Positions 1 to 13,460 of a DNA stretch of 64,000 nucleotides are shown here, piece by piece (position 1 is the first letter of the stretch; each line of letters opens with the position of its first letter). The stretch covers positions 1-64,000 of the forward strand of contig NCSJ02000105.1 in the NCBI GenBank assembly GCA_002812745.2, read 5' to 3'. Source of the DNA: Scytalidium lignicola (lineage: Eukaryota; Ascomycota; Leotiomycetes). Under the pieces are notes generated by a model. That model worked only from the letters and a program-made list of their open reading frames with translations. It did not search any database and was not told the origin of the DNA. The position numbers were made by a program, and so were the translations under genes.

Positions 1-158
1 TTAGAATTCGTTAACTTTAATATTTTATTTAATTCTTAAAAGTAAAGAAAGGAGTTTTTAATTTAAAAAGTTAAAAATACATTAATTCTAATATAAATCA
101 GCTTATTAAAATAAAACTTCTTTTAAATAGTTATAAATTTTATAAATTATTATTAGCA

Positions 159-297
159 TGGTCATATGTAAGCTAGAATCATATGTAGATTAAGTGTATA
201 TGTAGATAAAGATTAGGCTAGTTTGGTTATAATAAGGGAGGGTAATACTGTACAATAGTACTTTTTATATAATTATTATAGTATGAACTTACTTGTA
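159..297 (+). repeat. LTR-like direct repeat, copy A
   Basis: This stretch matches 4689-4827 over about 139 bp. Copy A begins TGGTCATATG where copy B has TAATCATATA. Every difference I could see between the copies is a transition (C/T or G/A), as expected for RIP. The similarity stops abruptly after ACTTGTA. The pair brackets a gypsy gag remnant, so they are probably the two LTRs of one element, but no clean target-site duplication was found. Confidence 0.6.
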
Positions 298-3149
298 ATG
301 TACCTTGTATACTTGTTAATAGGGTATCTGTGTATCTTCTTTATGAAGATACTGTATTGTTTGCTTAGGGGTTTTACATGAATGTAAAGTCATAAGTAAT
401 TGTTGAGTTGTTATTAGAAGATCTTTTTGTAAGATATTCAATTTGAGTTGAGTATAAAGCTTTATTTAACTAGGAAAATTATTTACTTATATAAACCTTT
501 GCATTTCCTAGATCCCTTGGATCTTATTGAGGTCCTCAGGGTTTTGGATTTCTTGGACCTTGACTTGACCTCTAGGGTCTATCACATGACAAGTTACGTG
601 ATTATTCCTTTTTTAAATCTTGGAGGTTTTCTGTATAATTAGTGTTACTGAGCCTTAGGCATTTAAATAGAGATATCATTCTCTTTTTAGACTAATGTTG
701 TCTTGACATTTTAATTATAAGGAAATAATATCATAAAGAAATCCAAATCTTCTTTCCTTTTTATTATGTTATCCTTATGTTTTAAGAAATACAAGGAAAG
801 ACTTAAGTTAATATTATTGATTGAAAGAACTGATCTTTCTGTCATATCTTGTTCTTATTGTGAAAGTTATTCTTGTTCTTATATTATGTCCGAGAATTTT
901 TCTTGTTATAACAAGTGTATTTGTTATAGTTAGTCTTGTAATGTAAACAGTCCTTCTTCTTGTAACTTGACTACTCTTATCATTGAGTAAGATTGTTTAA
1001 AGAGAGAGTATGAAGAGATGTTGTCCAAGTTAATATGTCTTGATTGCTAGTAAAAGTTCTTATAGAAGTGTACTTCTAAAATGATTTGTTGTGGTCTTTG
1101 AACTATAGACAAGCTTAATGTTGTTGAAGAGAAAGAGTAAAAGGAAAAGGAAAACTTTGCTAATGAGGTTAATGTTATACATGCTGAGCCTTTTTGTAAT
1201 AACCTTATGCTACTAGATCCTTTTTAGAACATTGACCTTTTAAGACTCAAGATGAGTTCTTAAGAATTAAATCAACTTTTAAGTTCTTTTTCTTATAATC
1301 TTCAAGCTTCTCCTAGTAGTTAATAAGATTCTTTAATGGTTTTTATGAATTTTCTGATTTTGAATGGTTTAATCATTTTATTAGATATTGTAATTTATTA
1401 TAATAAGTTTTATAATCTAATATTTCCTTTATATTTTATTCTTCTTCTAGGTTTATTTTAATATTTACATTTAGTGTTAGTAGTATATTTTCAAGTGTTG
1501 GTTCTAGTAATAATACATGGAAAACTAGGTTTATCCTCTANTTTTTTAAGTAGTTTTAAATAAAAAGATAACTTGTTATATTTTTCTTTGATTTTGAATG
1601 GTCTTAATTTTTTGTAATCTAACTTGTTACTTAGTCTTGTTATTTTGATATTTTTTTTGCAAAAGGTAAACTTTATCCTTCTTCTTAAGTATAAGTTTTA
1701 TACTATGTCTCTTATTATAATAATATATATTTCTTTACTTTGTGAACTTGATATTAACCTTAAGTTATTCTTGAATTTTCTAAATGTTCTTTATTCTTTC
1801 CTTTATTGTTTTATTAGTACTTTAAAGCCTTTTTGTTATATAATTCATACTTAGCTTATGTTTGTAAGTTGTATAGAATAATATAACCTTAGTAATTTTG
1901 CNTTTTTGAATTATTGTATGTTAATTATGTTAATAACAATAATCTTGCTTAGTTATCTTGTTTATAATTAACATAATATTGTAGATATGTCTTAATTATA
2001 GTATTGACTTGTTTTGTTTGTTTATTTATCTAAGGATNAAAAAGCTGTTAATAGCTTTTGTTTTACTCTTATAAGGTTTATTAAAGTTTCTTAAAACTTT
2101 AATGTAAACAATTTATCCTTATTTAATATTATTTCTTCTAAGAGTTTATAACTTGTTATTATATGTTTAAGGAATACCTTTATAAGGTTTTTCGTTGTTT
2201 ATAATTCCTTAAATGGTAACATTAATGTAAACTTCGTCAGTTTGTTGATTATTATTAGTATTATATTATTGTTACAGTTCTTATTGTTACAACCTGATAA
2301 GCACCGGGTAGCAGCTTATAGAATGTCCATAGTCAACAGAATGTTAGGTCACATGACTCATGCAAGAAGTATAAAGGCATATAGAGGGGTATTGGATCTA
2401 TACTGGCTATACAAGGCTATACTTATTTGTTTATATAAGAACATATTCCTTAAGCTTTAGTTAAGAACTTAATATTCAACTTAAGTTATAACTTTATTAT
2501 ATATACTTGTTTACTATAATTACAAACAACTTACTTTTATATAAACCTAATAAGAGTAACTAAACTTACTTTACATGATTATACTATAAGAAGTTTTATA
2601 ACATTTTGAATATTATTACATAAAAGTAAATTATATTAAACTTGAACAAGTATTAGATAAAGATATAATGATTAACTCAGNAAAAAAGCTTTAAAGAAAG
2701 TTCTGNAAAAAAAGTGTAATAAGTAAAAGCTTAAGTAAAAAAAGCTAACTCAGAAGACAAAGTTATAAACTTAGTACAAGTTAGATTATTAATAAGATCA
2801 ATAGTTAGAAGACTTTTAGAAGGACCTTTACCAAGGTTACTAACTTTACTATTTAGATTACTACTAATAATTATTATAAATGATATTAGAAGACTGTTAA
2901 GAGGAAAGGTAAGAATAACTAAACTAGACTTCTTTTATAAAGATAAGAATAAGCTTAAAGTATACTTAGTACAAATAGGAATATATTTAGTATTAAATAA
3001 GTAAGTACTTATAAACAACATATAAAGAGTATTATAAGCAACATTATACTTTAAAGGAATTATAGTAAATTAATTCTAACCATTCTTGAATAATTACTTC
3101 AATTATACAAGAGATTTAATTAATAAGAAAACTTAAAAACTCTTTAATA

Positions 3150-4190
3150 ATTATGATAAATATATAAAGAAACTTAATAAGTTATTCAAAGATATTAACA
3201 AAGAGAGAAATATAAAGTAACATCTTTATTATCTTAAACAGACTAAAACTGTTAATGATTATATTATCTTGTTCAGATAATATTCAATCAAGATAGACTA
3301 GAATAAGAAGGCTTTCATTATGTAATATAAAAGAGGACTAAAGAATAAAATACATAATAAACTATATTAAAGGGTACTAGTCTTAAACTTAAAAACCTTA
3401 ATCAATTAGTATATTGAAATTGAAAATTAGTTATACAAAAAGAAATTAAACAAGAAGGGATTGTCTTACTTTATAAGTGGAAATAATAATCAAGTGAAAA
3501 AATCATAATTATAAAAAGATCTTATAAACCTTAATATAGTTAAAAAANGGAAAACCTTAAAAAGGTAAAAATCAAAAGCTTAAGGGAAAAGGGAATTTGT
3601 TTAGAATTAACTTTGAAAAGTTAAAAGACTAAAAGGAAAAGAAGTTATGTTTTAAATGTAAACTTCTTAAGCATTTTATTAACAGTTATAAGGATAAAGG
3701 AAAACAAACAACAATTATAAACATAAGTATTATAAGTATTCTTAAATAAGAGTTATTATTACTAAGTTATAAAGAAGTTTAAACTAATATACTTAGTATA
3801 AGGATTTTTAAGAACCTTGAAATATACTTAAAAGGGGATACTACTAAAGAAGTACTTAATGTTAAGGAATAACTCTAACTAAGAATATATTATTAAATCA
3901 GAATTTAGTATTTAAGATATTAGAGGATTATACACTTTTTAAAGGGAAATAATAATAAGGTCTTCTAATAAGAGACTAAGATGACTAATAAATTATATTA
4001 TGATTAAGATAACTTAATGTTAATTACTAAAAGAAGTTATAAAACTATAATACTTACTTGAAGTAAATTATAATCATAAGAAGTAATGTTAAGATTATTT
4101 AAGATTAATAAATAAGACTATTTATTAGGATTTAACTAATGGATATTAGATAAGAAAACCTTTAGTTGATTTGTTTAGAAGAAATATAAC
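3150..4190 (+). mobile_element. Ty3/gypsy-type gag-protease remnant
   Basis: Conceptual translation with stops read through shows a retrotransposon Gag. Around 3220-3380 there is a YLKQTKTVNDY-like helix followed by a YKRGLKNKI-like motif, which is typical of fungal gypsy Gag. At 3648-3689 there is a CX2CX4HX4-Y zinc knuckle whose last Cys codon (TGT) is now TAT. Around 4110-4150 a DYLLGFN-x-WIL motif resembles the end of a gypsy aspartic protease. Trp codons appear as TAG or TGA. No reverse transcriptase or integrase follows before the next LTR-like repeat, so the element is deleted or non-autonomous. Confidence 0.65.
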
Positions 4191-4688
4191 TTATTAATAA
4201 GGACTTAAGTATTCAAGCATAAGATAAGTAATAATATCTTAAATAAAGAGAATCTACTAATAAGAAATATTTAATAAATATTAAGATTTGTCATAGATTA
4301 TTAAGCAAGAGTATAAGAGGAATTAGATAAGTTTCTAGATCTTAAGATAAAAGTAATAAAATAATAATAACAACTTTGCAGATTTTATGACAAAATCCAA
4401 GGCTTGTAAAATACTCAAAGACTTAATTAACAAGAATAAAGTTAGCTTACATATAACAGAATAAGTAAAACGAAAAGAGCTTGGAATTGAAGGAATTAAA
4501 GGTATTATAAAGGTTTAAAAGTATAAGGAGTTTAAAAGTATTATGAGATTATAAAACTTCTTATAATGCTTTGTATATATATAAGAGCTTTTATATTCAT
4601 TATTGTCTTTTCAGTCTATTATTGTTTTTTATTGTTTTTGTAATTTTTACAGTTATTATCACTTTTTTAGTTGTTACTAGTATTAGTA

Positions 4689-4827
4689 TAATCATATATA
4701 AGCTAGAATCATATGTAGATTAAGTGTATATGTAGATAAAGATTAGGCTAGTTCGGTTATGATAAGGGAGAGCAGTATTGTATAATAATACTCCTTATAT
4801 AATTACCATAGTACAAACCTACTTATA
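4689..4827 (+). repeat. LTR-like direct repeat, copy B
   Basis: Partner of the repeat at 159-297, 4530 bp downstream in the same orientation. It lies about 0.5 kb after the protease-like remnant, where a 3' LTR would be expected if the pol region was deleted. No polypurine tract is visible just upstream. Confidence 0.6.
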
Positions 4828-7784
4828 GTTAACAACAATCAACTATTATATCAACATATATTACCTTTATATATTGGAGATATACGTTTACTATAAAGGT
4901 AAACTGACAATTACTTAAATTCTTAAAACTAATTAATTAATATTATATTATCTTTTTATACTTTTCTTCATATCTTATTTATATTCTTCAACCTTTAAAT
5001 ATTAAAATATTTTAATTATACAAGTATAATTACAAATAAGCTATATATCAAGTACTTTAACATTTAAAGCTAGAATATACAGTTATTTCCTATTACAAGA
5101 GAACTAAAATAATTGAACTTTAACATTATGTTAATACTAAAGCTTAATTCAATACTAATAGTAAAGTTATACTCAATGTGTTAAACATGTTTAACTATGA
5201 TATCATAGGTAGGATACAAGTATGATATGGTTATAAGACACAATGATAATATCACAAGCCTTAACCATCAACAGAAAAACCAACAATGCCAGAGCTATGG
5301 AGATAAAGAATATAATTAAAGAAAAGTAACAGAGTAAGAGTTAAACAACAACGAACATAAAAATTTATTACAATTTAACCAGCTGGTTAAGGAGAGAAAT
5401 GTATATAAAGTACTTTAATTAGTAGAAAAAATTTTACACCTTAAATTCAAACATAAAGTAACTACAAAGTAATCTAGTAACAATGACAACATATTAATTT
5501 GTTATGAGACTTCTTATGGCATGGTCATGTAGGGTAGGTCTGGTCACTCTCGTAGGGTTTATGTGGAAGTAAGGCGTTTATAGTTATAGTAAATAAGTAT
5601 ATATTGTAGAGTTGTAACTTAGGTTAAACACAAGGTTCTTAGCTAAAGCTTAAGGAGTATGTTCTTATATAGACAATCATTATTACTTTACATACAAGTA
5701 CTCTACTTAATCTAATGGGTTTAACACTTAGACTTGTAGACTTTGTAGACTTGTATTAATCATGTGATATAACCCCTTGTTTGGTCCCCAACCCTTCATA
5801 GGCTGTTATTCCAGCACTTATCAGGTTGTGATGGTAAGAGCTGTAACATAATTACTTGTAAAGACTTGAAAGAAATACTCGCAAAAGTCATTCAACCTCA
5901 AAAGTATACATAAGCCTAGATGACAATCCTCTTAATAACAATAATACAATCTGACAACAAGCATATAGAGAACACACAACAAAGGACTTGTAAACTATTA
6001 GTGAAAAGAGATTATGAAATCATTGTATACATTTCAAGTATGCCATCAAAGCTTAAAAACCATAACCTATAAAATATAATAACAACAATTAATACAATTA
6101 CATTCTTACAAGATAACATATGTGTAATAAGGCAATTACCTAGTAATAACATAATAATAATCTTCAAAGATAACCAGAAAGAATAGTATTTGCTTAACAT
6201 ATAATAAGTTCAAAAGGTATTTGAAGAAGAAACATAAATTGTTAACAATAAAGTTGTTATATACATTAAGGGTATATCTAATTACTTACTAGCTGAATAT
6301 AACAAAGCCTTAATTAAAAAAAACACTAAAAAAAAGAGAATAAAATAACAATACTTCAGGTTAAAACTTGTTAAACTTATAAAGGAAGCTAATAATAGAA
6401 AAGTTATTTATATATCAAACTAACAATTACAAGAGATATATATAAACTTATAAATCAAGGTTTGTACTAAGAGGGTTAAGTATTCTATTACAAGCTATTT
6501 AAGAACAAGTTACAACTAAAGTAATATTTCAAATACTAAGCTTAAGGACATTATACATAATATTATAAGGTGAAGAAATAGTATATTTGCTATGTAAGAG
6601 TAATATATAAAGAGAAAGAAGAAGAATGTCCAACAAACTTAAGAGAAATTATGCTTAAATGTTATAATTATAACAAGGAACATACAACATTTAATCAAAG
6701 CTATCCAATAACAAAAGAGTATTAAGATCAAATAAAAGAGGTATATAAAAATAGAGTAATAAAACTAGTTAGACCAAATAATATAATCTATACTATAACT
6801 TAGCTTAACATAACTAAGTTAATGAAAAGCAATAAAGAAGAAGGATAACAGATAACATCTAAAAGGAAAAGACTTAAAACTTAAGTAAACTTACAAGGTA
6901 AACTTATAAGTCTAAGTATTATAAGAAGAATAAATAGAAATATCTTAAATAAATTTTCAAGTTAACATAATAACTTTATGTCTAATTAATTATTATTTAA
7001 CTTATTGTTAAGCTTTGTAATTAGCCAAAGCAATGAAGATCTAACAAACTAACAATAATAAACTAGTTAATAAAGTAATATAATAATAAACATAATCATA
7101 ATATAATTATAATTACAATCTTATATTAAAACCAGAATAAAAGATATGAATATATAATAAAAGTACTAAAGAATAATAGTAAGTACAATGTGCTAGTAAT
7201 CTAAAAACCATAAGTAAACAAACAAACTAAAGATATATACTGTCCAAATAACAAGAATTACTAAAGAATATAAAATAGCAGAAAAGCAATTATATACATA
7301 CATAAATACTATGAATTAATTATATAATCATACAAAGCAGAAGAAGATTAGGTAAAAGTAATATTTATAATTGAAAACATAATAGTTTACTTAATATACT
7401 TAGTTAAATACATAACCTTAAATTAGTATATACTTATTCACAATCTTATTATAATAGAATTAGAAAGTCATATAATACTAACAAGTAATTTTAATTAACA
7501 TTATTTAATATAAGATAAAGAAGAAAGAATAAACAATGAAGTTAACAAATTATTAATGTTAATATAACAATAGAGGCTTAAGCTTATTATACCCTAAGGA
7601 GAACTTATATAAAAAACAAGATAATAGTAAAAACTCAATTATTAACTATGCTTAACATACAATAAATCTCCAAATTTAGTATGTAAAAACTAAAGACTAA
7701 ACTAGTTTAGACCATACCTTACAACTTATCAAAATCGAACTTGAAGTAAGTAAATAGCAAATATACAATAAAGAACTAAGTTAT

Positions 7785-7984
7785 TGTTGAGAGTAATATA
7801 TTGGTTACGTGCACGTGATACTCACGTGCCATGTAGACTAGTCCTGATTAGGTAGTGGGAGCGAGCGAAGCTCTTACAGCTTCGCACCACTCCCACCCCC
7901 TTTTCGTACAACAACCATGGAATAGCACAACGAGTATATTACGTATAATTGCGTACCGTACTTCGTGCTACAGGTGAACCGACA
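7785..7984 (+). repeat. Solo LTR (200 bp) nested in the LINE
   Basis: Starts TGTTGAG and ends CCGACA, with TG...CA ends. It is flanked by a perfect 5-bp duplication GTTAT at 7780-7784 and 7985-7989. It matches the reverse complement of 22,901-23,094 along its whole length. Its GC content is far higher than its surroundings and it shows no obvious RIP. The size and ends suit a Ty1/copia or small gypsy LTR; no internal region is present. Confidence 0.9.
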
Positions 7985-10824
7985 GTTATAGTTAAAGACT
8001 GATAAATTACAAAAAAGTTAAAATAATAATAGTTAACTTATTACTCCTCTTAAGCTATATATCTACTAAGGAGTAATTAGACAAAGTAACTAATACATTA
8101 ATAAAATAATTAATTAATATTATAAATAAGACAATACCCAAAAGGAAGTTATCAGTTAACTACTTAACATTATAGTAAAATTATACAACCAAGAAAACAA
8201 TTAAANGTTATTTAAAAAGCAAAACACTAATAATATACAAATAAGTCTTTACAAAATCATCAGAACCTAAATCAAGCTCTTAAGGAACAAAAGGAAAGAA
8301 TTACCTAAGCTTAAACAAAAAAGCTAATAATAAATAATAACAATAACAACAAAAGATATTCATAAGTTATAAACACTTAAATAATAAGCATAAACATACA
8401 GTTATATACTTGTTAACCTGTTAAAGATCTTAAAGCTATATAATAACAACTTAGAAAAACTATTAGCATATATATATAATAAGAAAGTAATAATACTTAC
8501 AACTAAGTTTTTCTGAGAAGTACAAGTAAATTATATCAAACTACAAGATATAAATCAAGTAAGAGCAATTAAGATAAACAAAGGTTATAACAAAGTAATT
8601 ATTATACAAGTACTTCACAAGGCTAAAGCATAAAAGGCACTAAGGCTAAACTAATTAACTAATAAGTTTTTACAAGCTTATAGTCAATTATTATAATAAA
8701 TTCTAATAGTCTTAGTCAAAACAAGCTTTAAACTAAAACACTTTCTTTATAACTATTATATAATAAATATAATAATACTACAAAAACCAAACAAGATAAT
8801 AGAATAATTACAACAAGTTGAAGGATAACAGTTAATCATACTACTTAATTATATAACAAAAGTATTCAAAGTTATAATAATTACTCATATTACAAAAGCA
8901 ATGAAGAAGTAAAGATTACTCTTAAAAGAACAAATAAGAAATAAACATAGTAAATTTACAAAATTAACAATAAGGATAATAACAAACATTGTTTATACAA
9001 TATAAAGTTAAGACATTACTACATTATTATTATAACTTGATCTTAAAAGAGCATTTAACATAATAAATTATAAGTAGTTATAATATATACTCTAGGAGAA
9101 AGGCTTCTTATAATAGTTAATAAGCTAAATTAATAATTACTTAACAAACAAGACTACTTGTTTATCCTTCAACAACAAAACAACTTAACTAATTTTAATA
9201 AAAGTAAAAGTCTTACAAAGTTCTTTACTCTTATTAATACTGTTTATATTATATATCTTTACTTTATACAATAAATTAAAAAAGATAAAAGGTTTAATTA
9301 TAATCAACTTTGCAAATAATATAAACCTTCTTAACTGTATATATACTATAAAGAGTTGTTGTAAGATATTAGAAGTAGATTAGAAAATATATNAAAAAGT
9401 AAGCAATATACAAAGGTATACAATTCAAAGTAAGCAAAAGTAAGTTAATATACTTTATATACACTTGTATAATAAAGAAGAAGTTGATATGCCTTAGCAA
9501 TAAATAATTAAAGCTTAAAAAATTAACTTATTTTCTAAGGATTTAACTTGACTAACAGCTTAACTTCAAAGCTTATACAAAGATAATTAAGNAAAAAGTT
9601 AATTGTACAAACATTTACATTAACAAGACTAATAACAAAGATATAAAAATACAACTTCATAAGAGTAAGACAAATCTATATAACAATTATATAAAGTATA
9701 ATTGTATACAATATTGTTATATATTATCAACTTACAAAATCTGATAATAATCTAAAGAGAATTAGTTGTTACTTACTTATAATGTAATTATAATATCTTT
9801 GTATAATAGTAAAAGCTTATAAAGATACTCTAATTTAAAGCTTAGAGATAAAGACATTTTACTTATTATTAAACTTATATTTGAACAAAAGAATAATAAC
9901 ATTCAAGGATTGCCTTAATCATATAAGCTTAAAGCAAGTAATTTGCTGAATAAACAACAAAACAACAAGACTCTTAAAAAAAAAGAAGAAAACACAAGTA
10001 GTAAACGAAAAAGTAATTACTTAAAGAAAGTAATGAATACAAGATAACATAGTTATAATAATAAAGGGGTTACTAAATGATATTAAAAGTAATTAATATA
10101 GTTATAACAAAAGATTAAAAGGCAAGATGAACTTGAAACTTTAAAGTTGTTAAGTTAGTTAAGTTATATAACTATACAAAAGTTGTAAACNTTTTTTACT
10201 TTTAACNAAAAAAGTATTACTCTTATATAATAAGCTAGACAAAGTAACTAACTTACTAATTATATAAATTTGTACTAATAAAATTAAACTATAAGTATAT
10301 TTGTTTAGACATCATATACTTAACATAAACATGTTATTATACAATTATAAACTTATTAAAAAAACAATTTACTATTTAATTATTGATTGTTTAAACTTAA
10401 AACAAATAAAAAAGAGTTTTAAAACAAAAGCTTATACAACAAGAAACTTAAAAGAGATATTAAGAAGTTGTTAAGGATATAAACAGATTACTAGTTAAGT
10501 GTTAGTTATAAGAAGATTATAAAAGTACAAATTAACAATATAATTAAAGATCTAAGAGTAAAACAAGACAATAACGAAATAACAATATCTCAAAGAACTA
10601 AGTTATTAATTACTAACTTAATAGCATAGCAAAACTCTCCTTAACCAAGTTAGTAAGCTGAATACCAGACAAGAGGATAGTAAAGACAAGGCAAGGTAAC
10701 TGTACCCAAGCAAATAGAGAGTAGCATGGAGGTTTTCACCTAGCCAGGGAGCTAACACAGTTTCTTGTATAACAGTATAATTATCTTACATACCCTTAGA
10801 GTAGCCTCATAACCTATAGTATAA

Positions 10825-10852
10825 GAATAATAATAATAATAATAATAATAAT
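10825..10852 (+). repeat. (AAT)n microsatellite, LINE 3' tail
   Basis: About nine AAT units directly follow the LINE's 3' untranslated region. Simple-repeat tails of this sort are common at the 3' ends of fungal LINEs, so this probably marks the element's end. Confidence 0.8.
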
Positions 10853-11036
10853 ACAGTTATTTCCTTTTTTTTGTAATTACATCAAATTCAAGAATAAACT
10901 TAACAAAATATTATATAATATACTTTCCATGATAATAATATATAGCTAATTAATATTCAAAAAGCATTTNACTCAACTTCAATTATATTCTATTCTTAAA
11001 TGTTTAATAAAACCAGAGTTACTAGCATTTTTATTT

Positions 11037-11744
11037 ATACTTAGAACTATACAACATAGTATTCAAGCGCTTGAAAAGCTTAAAGACTACATTCCAGAAG
11101 TATTCTCTAATCTTTCTGTACAGCATTTTCTATTAACTCTTAAAAGTACAAAATATACTCTTGAATCAGTTGATTTAACTCAATTTAAACAAGTTGTTAC
11201 TATATCAGCCTAAAAACAATTAACAGATACTAAGATAAGAAGTAGGAAAAGAGTAATACAGTCTAGAAATAGAAGGAATCTTTTTGACTTCTGTAAGTTA
11301 ATTAGAATAAAGAAAAGGAAAGAAGAAAAAGCTTTAGAGAAATAAGCAAAAACTCTACAGAAAAAGCAAGAATCAATACTGCAAAAGGTATATTTGAAGG
11401 ATTTGAAGACTTAGAAAGCAAAGGAGAAAGTACAAAAAGTTACAATTGTATATATCACAAAATACAAGAAAACTAGGTACTACCTTGTACTGTCAGAGTT
11501 ATTAGTAGAAACACCAAATAAACCAATTGATCTAACTACAATTAAAGTATTTACACCTATATTAGATAGCAACAACGACGATGATGACGACGATATCAAT
11601 ATAATATTAAAAAGCATATATATAATAAGAAGGTCAATTTCAACTATAAATGACCTTGTTATTAGAGAGACTACTGAATTAGAACAAGAAGTAGGAGCTA
11701 TTAAACCGTCATGGATGGATCAAGATTTTGTAGAGTTAAAGTAA
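11037..11744 (+). pseudogene. Decayed ORF, possibly a transposase tail
   Basis: One frame stays readable for about 235 codons with only a few stops (TAA or TAG). It is rich in Lys and Arg in the middle (RSRKRVIQSRNRR), then has a run of six Asp and ends WMDQDFVELK. Basic-then-acidic tails occur in pogo/Fot-type transposases, but I see no DDE motif. The upstream part is lost in AT-rich sequence. A transposase origin is only an inference. Confidence 0.35.
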
Positions 11745-13460
11745 TATTTTCATCGTAGCATAGGTAATTTTCTCTGTTTAGATAGAAATTGTATGGCAAT
11801 TTATATGGTTCGGCTATCTCATGAAAGGTGACGAGATTTTTTGAGGTGACGAGAAAAAATGTGCTAACCACCCTTAGGTGGTTGGTAGCGAAAATTTCCC
11901 ACCGTCCGAGCGCCCACCAACTATTAGTAAATATACGTCTTACAATCCCGCTAATTGTCCCTTATACAACATAGCGTACTTGCACGTGTATGAGTAAAGA
12001 GCGTGTGTTCCTGTCAATGATTAGATGGTAATGTGTTTACCAAGTTTGTGTCAACAGGTTCCTACCACACTCCATAGTTACGACATTTTGGAAAGGTGAA
12101 AATATTGTTTAGAAATAACTAGCCCATGTGAAATACTAGCTAAGCCAAGTTCTGGATGTACGGGAACGCCCAATTTCGCTATGCGATATGCGATTATAGC
12201 GAACACCGGAAAAGGTTGATATTGTAATTAGATGTTTTTGCCTACTTCTTACATACGAACATTACTTCGTATCCTGGAGACACATTTGGATGATGAGGTC
12301 GAAACAAAAAGTACGAAATGACCAATGAATAACATTGTACGTTACACATGTACAATAAGCGTATTACGTTTGTCTAAATAAATCCTTGACAAGGTCACTA
12401 TATAGTAAAACGTAGCTGACGACAGAATCTCAAATTCAGGACATCTCAGCTAAGGAATCTAATATAGTTTACTTACTGCAGGATTTACTGTCTAGTACTT
12501 TGATCTTACAGCTGACAGCTTTGTTTCAAGAATTGATAGGCTAAATTGATTTAATGAATAATTCCGCAAAGCATATAACGAATTCGTGACGCTCTCCGAA
12601 AAACGAAAAAGACTCACAAGAATTTCATTGTTTTATCTGAACTTGGTCAGTCCGGAATCGAATGACTTGCTCGTGGTTGAGAAAATGTTGGTGGTGCTAC
12701 CTCCTTCCCTCGCTATGACGAAACCCAGCGCAGCTGTGCATTATTGGGCATAAGGGAAAACAGTTCAATGGTCTAACATAATTAATTGGAGCATACGGAG
12801 CTGCTGAACTTTGCAAGAGTTTTTCCGTAAAGAGCTGTCCCCCTTCCGACGTTGTGCCGCCGCTGTGAACCGTTGAACCCTAACCCCATGCTCGCCATGG
12901 AGGTACAGTACTGTACGGAATGTACGGACGTATTAGAGATCTCTGGCGGAAGAATTACTTAGTCAGGGTAGCAACTGTCTTATTGATGCCTATAATTTTG
13001 CACCATCCCAAAACCTACCAAGTGCGCGGCCGTCTTGTAATCTCACAATACGAGGTTGACTCTCCTCTTATAGGGCTGGCAGAGGCACAGCAACTTAAAG
13101 CTTCCTCCGTGTCCACTGAAAAAAAGAAGCATGCTGCGCCAAGAGGCAGGGAGCCGATTCCTGAGCGACAAAATACGTGTACGGCACAGTTCTGGACGTA
13201 ATTATTCAAATTAACAACTGCAAATTCTTTCCCCAAAAGGGTGCTGTGCTGGTGCCTGTCAGCCACTTGCGCTCACCTTGGCTACAGAATCCAACGGCTG
13301 GCGTTGAATCGTGATAAAATTCCGATGGTGTCCCTGTCTTGATGTTGAACACTTTATGGCCTTATTCTCTCTTTTGCCAATACTTCTTTTCTCTTCGTAC
13401 TCCTACTGTCGTTTTCTGATGCAGATGTCTCGCCACGGAGTCTGACGAGTACGGGTATCA
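11745..13460. other. Transition from AT desert to euchromatin, no gene
   Basis: Contains two GGTGACGAGA copies near 11,826-11,854 followed by a short hairpin (ACCACC...GGTGGT, about 11,870-11,885), which may be a transposon end. From about 12,000 the composition becomes normal. Short ORFs at 12,920-13,266 overlap each other on both strands and have no recognisable domain. The last few hundred bases presumably hold the promoter of the glycosyltransferase. Confidence 0.5.

Larger units (their letters stand above)
6200..10852 (+). mobile_element. Tad-like LINE (non-LTR retrotransposon), RIP-degraded
   Basis: Reading through stops reveals, in order: an ORF1-type zinc knuckle near 6655-6715 (CYNxN-KEHTTFNQS-x-P pattern); endonuclease-like residues near 7560-7680; and reverse transcriptase at about 9030-9350. 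The RT shows LDLKxAFN followed by EKGF and NYLTNKTT, then VLQSSLLLLILFILYI, and F-A-N-N at 9309-9320 in place of the catalytic FADD box. The 3' end passes a less AT-rich segment (10,620-10,800) and finishes in an (AAT)n tail. The element is interrupted by a solo LTR at 7785-7984. The 5' end is not resolved. Confidence 0.75.
1..12000. other. AT-rich, transposon-derived block (RIP-like decay)
   Basis: About 12 kb with very high A+T content and no open gene. Short open frames here have no recognisable protein and are chance ORFs. Within it I can recognise by eye the translated remains of a gypsy gag-protease, a LINE ORF1 and reverse transcriptase, and LTR-like repeats, always with TGG or CAG codons turned into stops. 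This is the pattern of repeat-induced point mutation in ascomycetes. Stretches 300-3150, 4830-6200 and 10860-11030 contain nothing else that I can identify. Confidence 0.85.

Noticed and set aside
448..2460. Short ORFs in the AT-rich block
   Set aside because: Leu/Ile/Phe-rich translations typical of AT-rich noncoding DNA, with no motif.
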